Shown: piece after piece, positions 16,196 through 24,519 of the stretch
Layout of the letters: the number at the start of each line of letters is the position of its first letter
Numbering within the stretch: position 1 is the stretch's first letter
From: Stappia sp. ES.058
GTDB taxonomy: Bacteria > Pseudomonadota > Alphaproteobacteria > Rhizobiales > Stappiaceae
Length of the DNA stretch: 64,000 nt
Assembly (NCBI RefSeq): GCF_900105595.1
Contig: NZ_LT629784.1
Coordinates: 806,001 to 870,000 of the forward strand
Reading direction: 5' to 3'
Position numbers and translations under genes: made by a program
Notes under the pieces: model-generated
Told to the model about the DNA's origin: nothing
The model's input: the letters and a program-made list of their open reading frames with translations, nothing else
Databases searched by the model: none

Positions 16196-16464
16196 CGGAC
16201 CATGTGCTTTTGACCGAGGCCGGCGCGGGCCGGTGCAAGCGTCCGCTGTGGGGCGACACGCCCGTGCCGCTTTCTGAAAAATTCGTCTGCGGCGCGCCGG
16301 TGCGCAGCGCCGGCGAAAGCTGGTGCAAGGACTGCCGCGCGCGGCTGTTCGACACGGTGCAAAAGCGCCGCGCGGGACGTCGCGCCGACGACGACACGAA
16401 ACCGCGCCCGGCGCGGGTGCCCCGGTTTCAGGCGATCCATTCCTCGATCTGGAGTGCGGGCTGA
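16192..16464 (+). CDS. GcrA-like protein
   Basis: 90 aa, ATGA overlap with the preceding gene. The core RCKRPLWGD ... FVCGAPV ... SWCKDCRARLF matches the Cys-containing C-terminal sigma70-contact region of GcrA, the alphaproteobacterial cell-cycle regulator, with the usual Trp, the CGAP turn and the C-x2-C pair. The N-terminal HTH of full GcrA is absent. It could redirect host sigma70 transcription; that is inference. Confidence 0.6.
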   Translation: MTDHVLLTEAGAGRCKRPLWGDTPVPLSEKFVCGAPVRSAGESWCKDCRARLFDTVQKRRAGRRADDDTKPRPARVPRFQAIHSSIWSAG

Positions 16465-16898
16465 TGGGCTGGGAAGCATGGGGAACCCCTGATGATTTTT
16501 ATGGCCCGGACTGGCGCGACGATGCGACCGACGCTGGCTGGCTCGATCCCGATGATCTCGGAAAGGCTGCGCTGGACGTCCTCGCCGAGCGCACTCGACA
16601 GGAGACCGAAGAGGGCTGGACGCCAGAGCATGACGATGGACACGACGAGGGGCAGTTGGCGAGAGCGGCTGCTGCCTACGCATATGGCGCCACGATGCAG
16701 GAACGCCACCGCAAATTCGTGTCCGGGATTTATTCGATCGCGAACGACAGGATGCTGCTGGATATCTGGCCGCACGATTGGTCTCGCAAATGGTGGAAGC
16801 CAGCCGACCGCCGACGCGACCTGGTCAAGGCCGCAGCGTTGATCGTCGCGGAAATCGAGCGGATCGACCGCGCCGAAAAGGCGGAGGGTGCGGGCTGA
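16464..16898 (+). CDS. Conserved phage protein of unknown function (144 aa)
   Basis: TGATG overlap with the gene before. The central motif DVLAERTRQETEEGWTPEHD and DDGHDEGQLARAAAAYAYGA, then WWKPADRRRDLVKAAALIVA, is a pattern I recognise from many alphaproteobacterial prophages, sometimes loosely linked to MazG-like helical proteins. The conserved acidic residues could bind metal, but no activity is established. Confidence 0.6.
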   Translation: MGWEAWGTPDDFYGPDWRDDATDAGWLDPDDLGKAALDVLAERTRQETEEGWTPEHDDGHDEGQLARAAAAYAYGATMQERHRKFVSGIYSIANDRMLLDIWPHDWSRKWWKPADRRRDLVKAAALIVAEIERIDRAEKAEGAG

Positions 16899-17149
16899 TG
16901 GGCGCGCGGCTCACCCCGGAGGCGCGGACGCACATTCTGTGCGTGCTGCGGCTCTTCATCACGATCCGGCTGGCGACGATGGAGATCGCACTCGCCGATG
17001 CCCCGCCTTCCGTGCGGGCCATCGTGGCGGGGCGGTTCGTCGGTCAGCGGGATTTCTGGACCGCCGGTCTGTGGTGCGGGCTGACGGAGCGGGATTTGCG
17101 GCGCGCGGCGCGGGTGGCGACGCGGCATGACGGCAGGGCTGCGGCTTGA
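16898..17149 (+). CDS. Unknown phage protein (83 aa)
   Basis: Overlaps its neighbour by TGATG. Mostly helical, with LCVLRLFITIRLATMEIALA and a basic end (TERDLRRAARVATRHDGR). No recognised family; supported by the operon overlap and high-GC third-position pattern like the neighbours. Confidence 0.5.
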   Translation: MGARLTPEARTHILCVLRLFITIRLATMEIALADAPPSVRAIVAGRFVGQRDFWTAGLWCGLTERDLRRAARVATRHDGRAAA

Positions 17150-17160
17150 GCGGCGAGGTC

Positions 17161-17496
17161 ATGACGGACGAAAGGGTCGTCGAAATTTTCGACGAGTATT
17201 CGAAGCGGCTCAAGGTCTACGCGCTCGGTGCGGGCGAGAGTGGCACGGTGACGGTTACCTATACCGCCGAGCAATTGCGCGACCTGCAAGTCTGTTCCCG
17301 AAATATGGCGCGCGGCGCAAGACTGGTTCCGGCTTTAAAACGGCGACGGCTTGAGATCGAAGCCGAGAGGCGCGGGCTTGAGATCTCGCGCAAGTACTGG
17401 CGCGCGCTGGCGGATGAGAAATTCGGGCGGGGCATGTTTTTTGCCGCCGCCCATTTTGTCTTCATCCAGGCGCTCCTCGCATGGTGGCTGCCATGA
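17161..17496 (+). CDS. Unknown protein with C-terminal membrane segment (111 aa)
   Basis: Start taken at the ATG 17161; a TTG at 17146 that overlaps the previous stop is also possible. Charged helical body (VVEIFDEYSKRLKVYALG, RRLEIEAERRGLEISRKYW) and a hydrophobic end (MFFAAAHFVFIQALLAWWLP) consistent with one membrane anchor. Confidence 0.5.
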   Translation: MTDERVVEIFDEYSKRLKVYALGAGESGTVTVTYTAEQLRDLQVCSRNMARGARLVPALKRRRLEIEAERRGLEISRKYWRALADEKFGRGMFFAAAHFVFIQALLAWWLP

Positions 17497-17801
17497 GCGG
17501 CGAGGCGGAAGCGCTGGCGCTGATCGGCAAGGCGTTTCGCCGTTCGCGCGAGCGCGCCGGCCTGACCGTGCGCGAGGCGGCTCAAGCCGCCGGAACCTCC
17601 GGCCGGGTGGTGAGCCACGCGGAACACGGCAAGCCGGTTTCGTCCGTTTCGTTCCTGCGGCTGTGCCGGCTGCACGATGTCGACCCCTTCGCGCTTCTGG
17701 ACGCCATCGCGCTGCACCGGCGCGAGGGCGGGTTTCACAAGGTCTCGCGCGGGGTGTTTCACGGGGAACGGGCGGTGAAACACGCGAGCGGTGCGCCATG
17801 A
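17493..17801 (+). CDS. XRE-type helix-turn-helix protein (102 aa)
   Basis: ATGA overlap with the previous gene. HTH: RSRERAGLTVREAAQAAGTS, GRVVSHAEHGKPVSSVSFLR, then LCRLHDVDPFALLDAI. It is a third XRE regulator of this phage, embedded in the early operon, with a basic C-terminal extension. Confidence 0.7.
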   Translation: MSGEAEALALIGKAFRRSRERAGLTVREAAQAAGTSGRVVSHAEHGKPVSSVSFLRLCRLHDVDPFALLDAIALHRREGGFHKVSRGVFHGERAVKHASGAP

Positions 17802-18112
17802 GTGCGCCGCTCGACGATCTGGCGCGGGAGTTGGGCCGGGCGCGCGCGGCGCATGAAAAGCGGCCCGACGACCGGCGCGCGGAGCTTTGGTACTGGCGCG
17901 CGCTGGCGGCCTTTCGCGAGGCGGAAATCGCGGATCTCAAGGCGCGCAACGGGCACTTGAACCTGCGGCTGCGCTCCGCGCTCGGAGAGCTGCGGCGGCG
18001 CTGCCGGCAGGTCGAGACATTCGGCGAGGCGCTGCGCGCGTCCAGGCCGCGACGGCGGGCGGCGCGCCATGCCGAGGCGGCGGATCTGTTCCAACGGGAG
18101 GCCTTGCAGTGA
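17798..18112 (+). CDS. Unknown Arg-rich coiled-coil phage protein (104 aa)
   Basis: ATGA-coupled. Helical throughout with heptad-like spacing (LDDLARELGRARAAHEKRP, AEIADLKARNGHLNLRLRSA) and a basic tail. No family recognised. Confidence 0.45.
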   Translation: MSAPLDDLARELGRARAAHEKRPDDRRAELWYWRALAAFREAEIADLKARNGHLNLRLRSALGELRRRCRQVETFGEALRASRPRRRAARHAEAADLFQREALQ

Positions 18113-18402
18113 GCGGTTACGACATTCGGAAACTGGCGCTGACGCCGGCGCAAAAAATCCTCAGTGAGGTGGCGGACAGGCACGGCCTGACGGTCGCGGA
18201 CCTGCGCGGGCGGTCGCGGGGGACGACGATCGTGCGGGCGCGGCAGGAGGCGATGTACCGGCTGCGGGCCGAACTCACGCTGTCCTGTCCGACCGTGGCC
18301 GGCGTGATCAACCGCGACCACACGACGGTGAGCCATGGCGCGCACGCGCATGCCGACCGGCACGGGCTGCCGAAGACCTGGCGCACGCGGGAGGCGCGGT
18401 GA
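18109..18402 (+). CDS. DnaA domain IV-like DNA-binding protein (97 aa)
   Basis: GTG start overlapping the preceding stop. Contains the DnaA C-terminal signature: VADLRGRSRGTTIVRARQEA, then CPTVAGVINRDHTTVSHG, where the RDHTTV motif contacts DnaA boxes in DnaA. There is no ATPase domain. Such stand-alone domains may bind DnaA-box-like sites or compete with DnaA. A second, longer relative is encoded at 21566-22261. Confidence 0.75.
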   Translation: MSGYDIRKLALTPAQKILSEVADRHGLTVADLRGRSRGTTIVRARQEAMYRLRAELTLSCPTVAGVINRDHTTVSHGAHAHADRHGLPKTWRTREAR

Positions 18403-18584
18403 TGGGGAAGTATTGGGCACGTATCGAAAGGGCACTTCTTGCCGGTGCCGTTCTCATTCTTGTCGGGTGCGTGGCGTGGGGAGCCTTGATGCTCATTGCC
18501 GACGTCGCTGTCTTCTTCGTTGGCGCGGCGGACGTCTGCACCAACGTTCCAAAGAATGATTTCAGCCGTTCGGGGGTGGAGTGA
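18402..18584 (+). CDS. Small membrane protein (60 aa)
   Basis: TGATG overlap. One or two hydrophobic stretches (LLAGAVLILVGCVAWGALML, IADVAVFFVGAADV) with short polar ends. Could be a holin-like or superinfection protein by size, but its place in the early operon argues against lysis. Confidence 0.5.
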   Translation: MGKYWARIERALLAGAVLILVGCVAWGALMLIADVAVFFVGAADVCTNVPKNDFSRSGVE

Positions 18585-19273
18585 TGCCGGCCTATCGCAG
18601 CCCTGCGGAGGCTGAAATCCGCGAAGCCGTCGTGGCGCGGCTGCGTGAGATACGACCGCAGTCCCGGATCATCCACGAGATAAACGTCAAGCAAAGCGGC
18701 TGTCGGGCCGATGTGATCGCCGTGGGGCTGGAGGAGATCGTCGCGGTCGAGATCAAGTCCGAGCGCGACAAGCTTGACCGTCTGCCGGACCAGATGGCCG
18801 CAATGAAGAGCGTGGCGCATCACTGCCTCGTCGCGCTGCACGAAAAGTTCCTCGTCGAGCAAGAAACCAACGTCCATGCCGCGCACTACGAGCGCGACGG
18901 AACCTATTATCTCAAGATCCTCCCAACCGACCCGGTACGGCTCAACCATGGCAATGCCTGGGTCTATTCGCTCCGGGCGCGGGCGCTCCGGCCGAACTAC
19001 GACTATCTCGGCAGTTGGGATCTGCCCGTCCAGCATCACATGGTGGCGCTGCCCTGTGCCGCGCTCGACATGCTGTGGCGCGCCGAACTTGCGACGCTGT
19101 GCGTGGCGCAACGGCTTTCGACCGGTCGGCGTTCGACACGCTCGAGCATGATGCAAGACCTCCGCTGGATGTGTTCCGGCAAGGAACTGACGCGCGGGAT
19201 TTGTGCCGCGCTCCGGGCGCGGGAGTGCATCGAAGGCGATCCTCCGATCCGCGAAGAAGGGAGGGCAGCGTGA
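18584..19273 (+). CDS. PD-(D/E)XK nuclease-like phage protein
   Basis: 229 aa. Residues about 25-65 show the PD-(D/E)XK layout: IIHEINVKQSGCRADVIAVG then IVAVEIKSERDKL, with Asp, the Glu-x-Lys pair and a following QMAAMKSVAHH helix. C-terminal region is basic. Likely binds or cuts DNA; similar proteins occur beside phage methyltransferases. No substrate can be assigned. Confidence 0.6.
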   Translation: MPAYRSPAEAEIREAVVARLREIRPQSRIIHEINVKQSGCRADVIAVGLEEIVAVEIKSERDKLDRLPDQMAAMKSVAHHCLVALHEKFLVEQETNVHAAHYERDGTYYLKILPTDPVRLNHGNAWVYSLRARALRPNYDYLGSWDLPVQHHMVALPCAALDMLWRAELATLCVAQRLSTGRRSTRSSMMQDLRWMCSGKELTRGICAALRARECIEGDPPIREEGRAA

Positions 19274-19812
19274 TGGGGAAGCGCAGCCGTTTCGACCGGA
19301 TCGACAAGGATCTCTATCGCACTACCGATCCCAAGCCGGTGGCGCGGCTTTTGCCGTGGCTTGCGCCCGGCGCGTCCTTCGTCGAGCCCTGCGTCGGCTG
19401 GGGTGATCTCGTCGGGCCGCTGATGCGGGCCGGGCATGACTGCCGGGGGCGCTATGACGTCGAGGCACGGTATCCGGGCGTCGAGCGGCTGGACGCGCGA
19501 AAGTTCGATGCGGAGGCCCTGCGCGGGGCCGACTACATCATCACCAATCCGCCCTGGATGCGCGAGCTGCTGCACGAACTCATCGATGTGCTGCCGCGCC
19601 TCGCGCCGACATGGCTCTTGTTCGACAGCGACTGGATGCACACGGGTTTTGCCGCAAGCCGCCTGCGGCGGTGTCAGGCCATCGTCAGCGTGGGGCGGGT
19701 CAAATGGTTCCGGCACTCGCGTCATGCCTCCACCGACAATTGCTGCTGGTACCTGTTCGACGCGCGCGCCGTGGCGACGACCGGGCCGGTGTTTCTGAGG
19801 GGGGCGGCATGA
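19273..19812 (+). CDS. Adenine-type DNA methyltransferase-like protein (179 aa)
   Basis: Compact SAM-methyltransferase-like fold: FVEPCVGWGDLVGPLMRAG (motif I region), YDVEARYPGVERLDARKFD and the catalytic IITNPPWMRELL (NPPW, N6-adenine or N4-cytosine type). Too short to contain a normal target-recognition domain. Directly followed by a cytosine methyltransferase with ATGA overlap, so the pair may protect phage DNA jointly. Confidence 0.7.
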   Translation: MGKRSRFDRIDKDLYRTTDPKPVARLLPWLAPGASFVEPCVGWGDLVGPLMRAGHDCRGRYDVEARYPGVERLDARKFDAEALRGADYIITNPPWMRELLHELIDVLPRLAPTWLLFDSDWMHTGFAASRLRRCQAIVSVGRVKWFRHSRHASTDNCCWYLFDARAVATTGPVFLRGAA

Positions 19813-21569
19813 ACAGCCTGGATCTCACGACTGAAATCCGTGTCGGTCACCTTTGCTGCGGCTCCGGCTTCGGCGCGCGGGGCTTCCGAAAGGCGAACGC
19901 TCGCGTCGGGAACCTGGCGGCGACCTTCCGCAATATCGGCGGCATCGACGTCGACCCGGCCGGCATTCGCGATTTCGAGCGGTTCGCCGGATGCCGGGGC
20001 ACTGTCCTCGACCTGATGGATCTGGAGCAGTACCGCGCCTTTCACGGTGCCGAGCCGCCGGAGGGCTGGCGTGAGGCGATGCCGGCGGACATCCATCGCG
20101 CAATGGGCAATGAGCGCCCGCATATCTGGTTCGTCTCGGCGCCGTGCAAGGGGTTCTCCGGGCTGCTTTCCGAGACCGCGAGCAAGGCGCTCAAATATCA
20201 GGCGCTCAACCAACTCACCTTGCGGGCCGTGTGGCTGGCGCTGGAGGCCTACAAGGACGATCCGGTCGAGTTCATTCTGTTCGAAAACGTGCCCCGCATC
20301 GCGAACCGTGGTCGCCCGCTTCTGGACAAGATCCAGGCGCTGCTCGAGGCCTACGGCTATGCTTATGCCGAGACGACGCATGATTGCGGCGAATTGGGTG
20401 GGCTGGCGCAGTCGCGCAAACGGTTCCTCCTGGTCGCGCGCCATCGGGAGAAGGTGCCGCCGTTTCTTTACGAACCGCCGAAACGCCCGCTTCGCGGCGT
20501 TGGCGAGGTGCTTGGCAAGCTGCCGGTGCCCGGCGGCGATCCTGTCCATCCGATGCACCGGCTTCCACGGCTGCAGTGGAAGACATGGGTGCGGCTCGCC
20601 TTTGTCGAGGCCGGGTCCGATTGGCGGTCGCTCAACAAGCTGGCGGTCGAGAACGGGCATCTGACCGACTACCTGATCGTGCCGGACATGCGGGGCGGTG
20701 TGCTGGGTGTGAACAGGTGGGACGAGAGGGCCGGCACGGTTGCAGGGCGCTCCTCGCCGACCAATGGAGCTTATTCAGTCGCTGATCCACGCGCGCCGGC
20801 CGGCGCCGGCGAATACGGGCAGTATGGCGTGCGGCCGTGGGGGGAGACCTCAGGCGCGGTGATCAACGTCAAGTCGCCCGGGCAGGGCTGCTACGCCGTT
20901 GCGGACCCGCGTGCCTCTGGCAGCTTCGAGGGGGGCGGCAAGTATCGCGTGACCGCGTTCGACGAGGCATGCGGCACGGTGATCGCCGGCAGCACGACCG
21001 GGCAGGGCGCCTTTGCCGTTGCCGACCCTCGGCCGGCCGGGTTTGCCGGCGGTCGCAAGCATTTCGAAGGTGGCGGCCACTACGGGGTGGCGCGGTGGGA
21101 TCAGCATAGCAAGACGGTGGCCTCGTCCAGCAATCTCGACAACGGATATTGGTCCGTGGCCGATCCGCGGCCGGCGTCGATCGACGGCGATCCGGTCTCT
21201 TGTCTGCCGGCACCCGACGAGCGGCTGACCTGCCGCATCGAGGCGCTGGACGGGACGTGGCACCGACCGTTCACCACGCTGGAGCTCGCGGCGCTGCAAT
21301 CGCTGTTCGATCCGGAAGAGTGGGCAGAGTTCGGTATGGATGGCAGTTCCGACAGCACCTGGCGGGAGCGGATCGGCAACGCTGTTCCGTCGGATGCGGC
21401 GCAAGTCATTGCCGGCGTGATGGGGCGCACGCTGCTGCTCGCATGGACGGGCGAGACCTTCATGCTTTCGGCCGACCCGATCTGGGTGCAGCCGCTCACG
21501 ATTGCGCTGTCGGTGGACGTTCCAATCGAGGGGCGCGAACCAATCCGGATAACGGGTGATCGCAAATGA
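19809..21569 (+). CDS. C5-cytosine DNA methyltransferase with tandem repeats
   Basis: 586 aa. Canonical motifs: I, LCCGSGFGARGF; IV, SAPCKGFSG with catalytic Cys; VI, FENVPRI; VIII, QSRKRFLLVA; X, GNAVPSDAAQ. Residues about 297-456, where the target-recognition domain should be, hold four imperfect repeats of about 40-45 aa, each ending VADPR (for example GAYSVADPR, GCYAVADPR, GAFAVADPR, GYWSVADPR). Probably an anti-restriction or packaging-related modification enzyme of the phage. Confidence 0.88.
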   Translation: MNSLDLTTEIRVGHLCCGSGFGARGFRKANARVGNLAATFRNIGGIDVDPAGIRDFERFAGCRGTVLDLMDLEQYRAFHGAEPPEGWREAMPADIHRAMGNERPHIWFVSAPCKGFSGLLSETASKALKYQALNQLTLRAVWLALEAYKDDPVEFILFENVPRIANRGRPLLDKIQALLEAYGYAYAETTHDCGELGGLAQSRKRFLLVARHREKVPPFLYEPPKRPLRGVGEVLGKLPVPGGDPVHPMHRLPRLQWKTWVRLAFVEAGSDWRSLNKLAVENGHLTDYLIVPDMRGGVLGVNRWDERAGTVAGRSSPTNGAYSVADPRAPAGAGEYGQYGVRPWGETSGAVINVKSPGQGCYAVADPRASGSFEGGGKYRVTAFDEACGTVIAGSTTGQGAFAVADPRPAGFAGGRKHFEGGGHYGVARWDQHSKTVASSSNLDNGYWSVADPRPASIDGDPVSCLPAPDERLTCRIEALDGTWHRPFTTLELAALQSLFDPEEWAEFGMDGSSDSTWRERIGNAVPSDAAQVIAGVMGRTLLLAWTGETFMLSADPIWVQPLTIALSVDVPIEGREPIRITGDRK

Positions 21570-22261
21570 CCGCGCCCGTTATCGTCTCGCCCGCCGATCC
21601 AGAAAAAATCGCGGCCGTGCTGCAGGCCAAGCGCGCGCGAGAGACCGCGCAGGCGCTGCGGGTCGTGCAGCGGCGGCTGATGCGCGGGCGCGATCTTTCC
21701 GCGACGCACAGGGTGATTGCCTGCCGCGTGCCGTCCGCCGCGCCGCCTGCGCCAGAGACGCTTCCGCCGGTCACGCGCGAGGTGACGATTGTCGATGTCG
21801 AGGACGTCATCTGCGACGTCGTCGAGCGGCGCGGGGTGACACGGGCACAGGTGCTCGCGGGATCGCGAATTTCACAGATCACCGATGCGCGGCACGAGAT
21901 CTGGTGGACGCTCCATGTCGAGCACGGCTTGTCCTATTCGCGCATCGGGCGCGTGTTCAACCGCGACCACACCACCGTCCTGCACGGCGTCAAGCGCTGG
22001 CAGGCGCGCGCCGAGCGGCGGCAGCGGATCGACGCGTTTCTCGCCCGCGTGCTGGCGGAAAACGGCTGCGCGCCGGAAGCGCTCGCAAGCGGCGGGCGCG
22101 GGACGGAGGCGCGCCGGGCGCGGCGCGTGGCTATTCAAGCGCTGACCGAGCGAATGGGGCTGTCCGCAGCCGACGTGGGCGAGGTCGTGGGGCTGTCTCG
22201 CGATGCCGTGCAGCAGCGGCTGTCACGGTGGCGGCGCGCGTCCGGGGAGGGCGATCTGTGA
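21566..22261 (+). CDS. Second DnaA domain IV-like protein (231 aa)
   Basis: ATGA overlap with the methyltransferase. The middle contains RRGVTRAQVLAGSRISQITD and GRVFNRDHTTVLHGVKRW, the DnaA domain IV helix-turn-helix with its RDHTTV signature. A C-terminal sigma-like HTH is also suggested (LTERMGLSAADVGEVVGLSR, DAVQQRLSRWRR). Immediately upstream of the phage initiator gene, so it may act at the phage origin. Confidence 0.75.
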   Translation: MTAPVIVSPADPEKIAAVLQAKRARETAQALRVVQRRLMRGRDLSATHRVIACRVPSAAPPAPETLPPVTREVTIVDVEDVICDVVERRGVTRAQVLAGSRISQITDARHEIWWTLHVEHGLSYSRIGRVFNRDHTTVLHGVKRWQARAERRQRIDAFLARVLAENGCAPEALASGGRGTEARRARRVAIQALTERMGLSAADVGEVVGLSRDAVQQRLSRWRRASGEGDL

Positions 22262-23622
22262 GGACATCTCCGGCGCCTGGCGGCGGGCCGCGCTATTCGA
22301 TCATTCCGGCCTGCGCGGTCACCGATCCGCGTTTTCAGGGGCGCGACCTGCAAATTCTAGGGCTGATCGGCCGGCACACCGACCGCAACGGCTGGTGCCG
22401 GCTCAACCAGGGCAAGCTCGCTGCGGCCATCGCCGTGTCGCGCACCACGGTGACGCGTTCCATCGCCCGCCTGGTCGACTGGGGTTATCTGGAAACGCGC
22501 ACGCACTGGCGCACGGACGGCGGGCGCGCGGCCTCGAGCTACCGCGTGCGCATGGACGTCGACGACGTGCTGGCCGCGCCGGAGATCGATATCGAGGACG
22601 ATCCCGATCCGGCGGAAGAGGCGGCGGTTTCGGGCGCGGAAAACGGGCCGGACGCGGGCGAAACGGGCACCCCCCCTGTGCACCAGGTGAACACCCCCCT
22701 GTGCACTCTGGGTGCACACCCCCCTGTTCACTCTGGGTGCACACCACTAACGACCCCAATTCTTAACGATCAAAAAAAACCTCAAAGGCAAAAAAAAGCG
22801 GAAACGCCGGGGGAGATCGGGGCGACCGACCTGCCGGACGATCCGCCTCCGGGCGACGGGCAAGGCCGGGAGGCCGACGACGAGGGGGCGGAGCGCAGGG
22901 CGACGGCCGGCGACGGGGCTCCGGAAGGGGAGCGCGAGGCGGATGCGGAGGATCGCGACGGACCGGACCGGAGTGCGGCGGCACGGAAGGCGGCGGAAAC
23001 CAAGGCGTTCGACCGGCTCGTGACCGATTGGCCGGGCGGTAACAGCGAAAGCCAGAAGCGGATCCGGTCGGCCTGGGACGCACTGTCGGCACAGGACAAG
23101 CGCGACGCGGTGGAGCGGGCCGAGCGGTATCGCGTCGAGGCCGCGAGGGCCGGGCGCAAGCGGTCCCGGCTTGGTGCGTATCTGGAGGAGCGGCGGTTCG
23201 TGCATGTGCGCATGCCGGCCGTGCGTCCGGCGCCGGCCGATGGCGGCAAGCCGTCGGCCCGGCTGCCGGATGACGCGGTGCGGGCCTTTCTGTCCCATGC
23301 CTCGGCACGGGCGGTGCTGGAGATGGCCGCGCGTGACGGGCTTGTGCAAGCGCTCGCCCAGGACGTCGCCGCGTGGCACCGCCTGACGACCGTCGAGCGC
23401 TATCGCGAGAAGCGGGACGAGTGGCTGCCAGCGCGGGATGTGCGGCGAGAGCGACTAACCGTCGACAGCCCGCTCAACACTGCGCTTCGGGCTATGGCGG
23501 ATGCGATGGAAGAGAAGGCGGCGATCTGGCAGGCCTTTGCTTTCGATGTGCTGGGCTGGTCGGCGCGCGACGGGCCGGGCGACGGCGGCGAGACGGCCGT
23601 GGCGAAACGGGCGAGCGGGTGA
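22258..23622 (+). CDS. Lambda O-like replication initiator
   Basis: 454 aa from the GTG at 22258 that overlaps the previous stop; the open frame continues upstream but is a shadow. The N-terminal winged helix reads QILGLIGRHTDRNGWCRLNQ, KLAAAIAVSRTTVTRSIARL, VDWGYLETRTHWR. A low-complexity acidic linker follows, then a helical C-terminal domain (DRLVTDWPGGNSESQKRIRS, KRSRLGAYLEERRFVHV). Iteron-like repeats lie inside the gene, as ori lies inside lambda O. No helicase loader was identified next to it. Confidence 0.7.
   Translation: MRTSPAPGGGPRYSIIPACAVTDPRFQGRDLQILGLIGRHTDRNGWCRLNQGKLAAAIAVSRTTVTRSIARLVDWGYLETRTHWRTDGGRAASSYRVRMDVDDVLAAPEIDIEDDPDPAEEAAVSGAENGPDAGETGTPPVHQVNTPLCTLGAHPPVHSGCTPLTTPILNDQKKPQRQKKAETPGEIGATDLPDDPPPGDGQGREADDEGAERRATAGDGAPEGEREADAEDRDGPDRSAAARKAAETKAFDRLVTDWPGGNSESQKRIRSAWDALSAQDKRDAVERAERYRVEAARAGRKRSRLGAYLEERRFVHVRMPAVRPAPADGGKPSARLPDDAVRAFLSHASARAVLEMAARDGLVQALAQDVAAWHRLTTVERYREKRDEWLPARDVRRERLTVDSPLNTALRAMADAMEEKAAIWQAFAFDVLGWSARDGPGDGGETAVAKRASG
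22668..22747. repeat. Iterons of the putative phage origin
   Basis: Three near-direct repeats with about 24-bp period inside the initiator gene, core CACCCCCCTGTGCAC or ACCCCCCTGTTCAC followed by TCTGGGTGCAC. The last two units are almost identical over 24 bp. Immediately downstream (22747-22800) the DNA becomes A-rich with runs of A, a plausible unwinding element. Layout equals that of lambda ori: iterons then AT-rich DNA within O. Confidence 0.65.
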
Positions 23623-23626
23623 GGCG

Positions 23627-24271
23627 ATGGCAAAGGTGGCGGCGATGGCAATGAGCGAAGCGGAACGGACGATGCGGGCCTTGGCGGAAAGCCGCATACG
23701 GGCGCGACGGCAGGGCGATCCGCTGGGGCTGACGGCGCGGCCCGCGCCGGATGCGACCGCCAAGGCAACCGGCAAGGCGGCGGCCTCGGTGCGGCGCGAG
23801 CGGGACGCGCTGTTGCGGGGTGGTGCGATTCTGCGGCTGCATACGCGTGGCGCGCTGGGGCGGGTCGAGGTGATGGCCGCGCAAAGGCTTGCCGATCTCT
23901 GGCAACAGGCGGCGGGCGGATCGCTGGTCAGGGCCATGGACTGGCGCGTCGAGCGGGTCGACGGCGGGCGCGGTTTCGTGGCGCCGGACCTCGACAGGGG
24001 CGCGCAGGCCTCGGAACGCGAACTTCGGGCGGTGCGCATCGAGGTCGGCGCGCGAGCCTGGGCGGTGATGCAGAGGGTCATTGCCGAGGGCGAAAGCGTG
24101 ACCGCCGTCGCGATCGACATGGAGGACGACGAGGCGGCGCGCCGCAACGGCGCGTGCAGTCGACAGACGCGCGATCATGTCTCGCGGCTGCTGCGCGGCG
24201 GGTTGTCGGACGCGGCCAAGGTGCTCGGGATGGACGCCCGCGCGATGCCGCACGACGCACGGCGGGCTTGA
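23627..24271 (+). CDS. Unknown phage protein, DUF6456-like (214 aa)
   Basis: Begins 4 bp after the initiator stop, with in-frame ATGs at 23627 and 23645. Helical, with GAILRLHTRGALGRVEVMAA, LVRAMDWRVERVDGG and RELRAVRIEVGARAWAVMQR, resembling the DUF6456 region of alphaproteobacterial regulators. Last gene of the early operon; a hairpin terminator follows. Function unknown. Confidence 0.5.
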   Translation: MAKVAAMAMSEAERTMRALAESRIRARRQGDPLGLTARPAPDATAKATGKAAASVRRERDALLRGGAILRLHTRGALGRVEVMAAQRLADLWQQAAGGSLVRAMDWRVERVDGGRGFVAPDLDRGAQASERELRAVRIEVGARAWAVMQRVIAEGESVTAVAIDMEDDEAARRNGACSRQTRDHVSRLLRGGLSDAAKVLGMDARAMPHDARRA

Positions 24272-24318
24272 CAACTGCAGCAGTAGAGAGGCATCTTTCA
24301 CGCACAGTGAAGATCTGC

Positions 24319-24350
24319 GCCCGGCGGGGGAAACCCCGACCGGGCTTTTT
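24319..24350 (+). terminator. Rho-independent terminator after the early operon
   Basis: GCCCGG...CCGGGC stem with an inner GGG/CCC pairing around AAA, followed directly by five T. It separates the early operon from the packaging genes. The 248-bp gap from 24272 to 24519 holds no other gene I can support. Confidence 0.7.
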
Positions 24351-24519
24351 CGTGGGTGGTGGCGAGCGGGTCCTTCCTGGCGCTAGAACCAATACGGGCG
24401 GACTTAGCGTTTGGGTCCGCCAGTCTGACGGCAAAAGCAAAGCCGCAACAAACGCAACAGCCATGGCGCAACACATGGCGCAGGGCGCAACGCAACCGCA
24501 ACAACCGGGATGAGGTGTG

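Noticed and set aside
22668..22747. CRISPR array
   Set aside because: Only three repeats with no unique spacers, inside a coding gene; iterons fit better.
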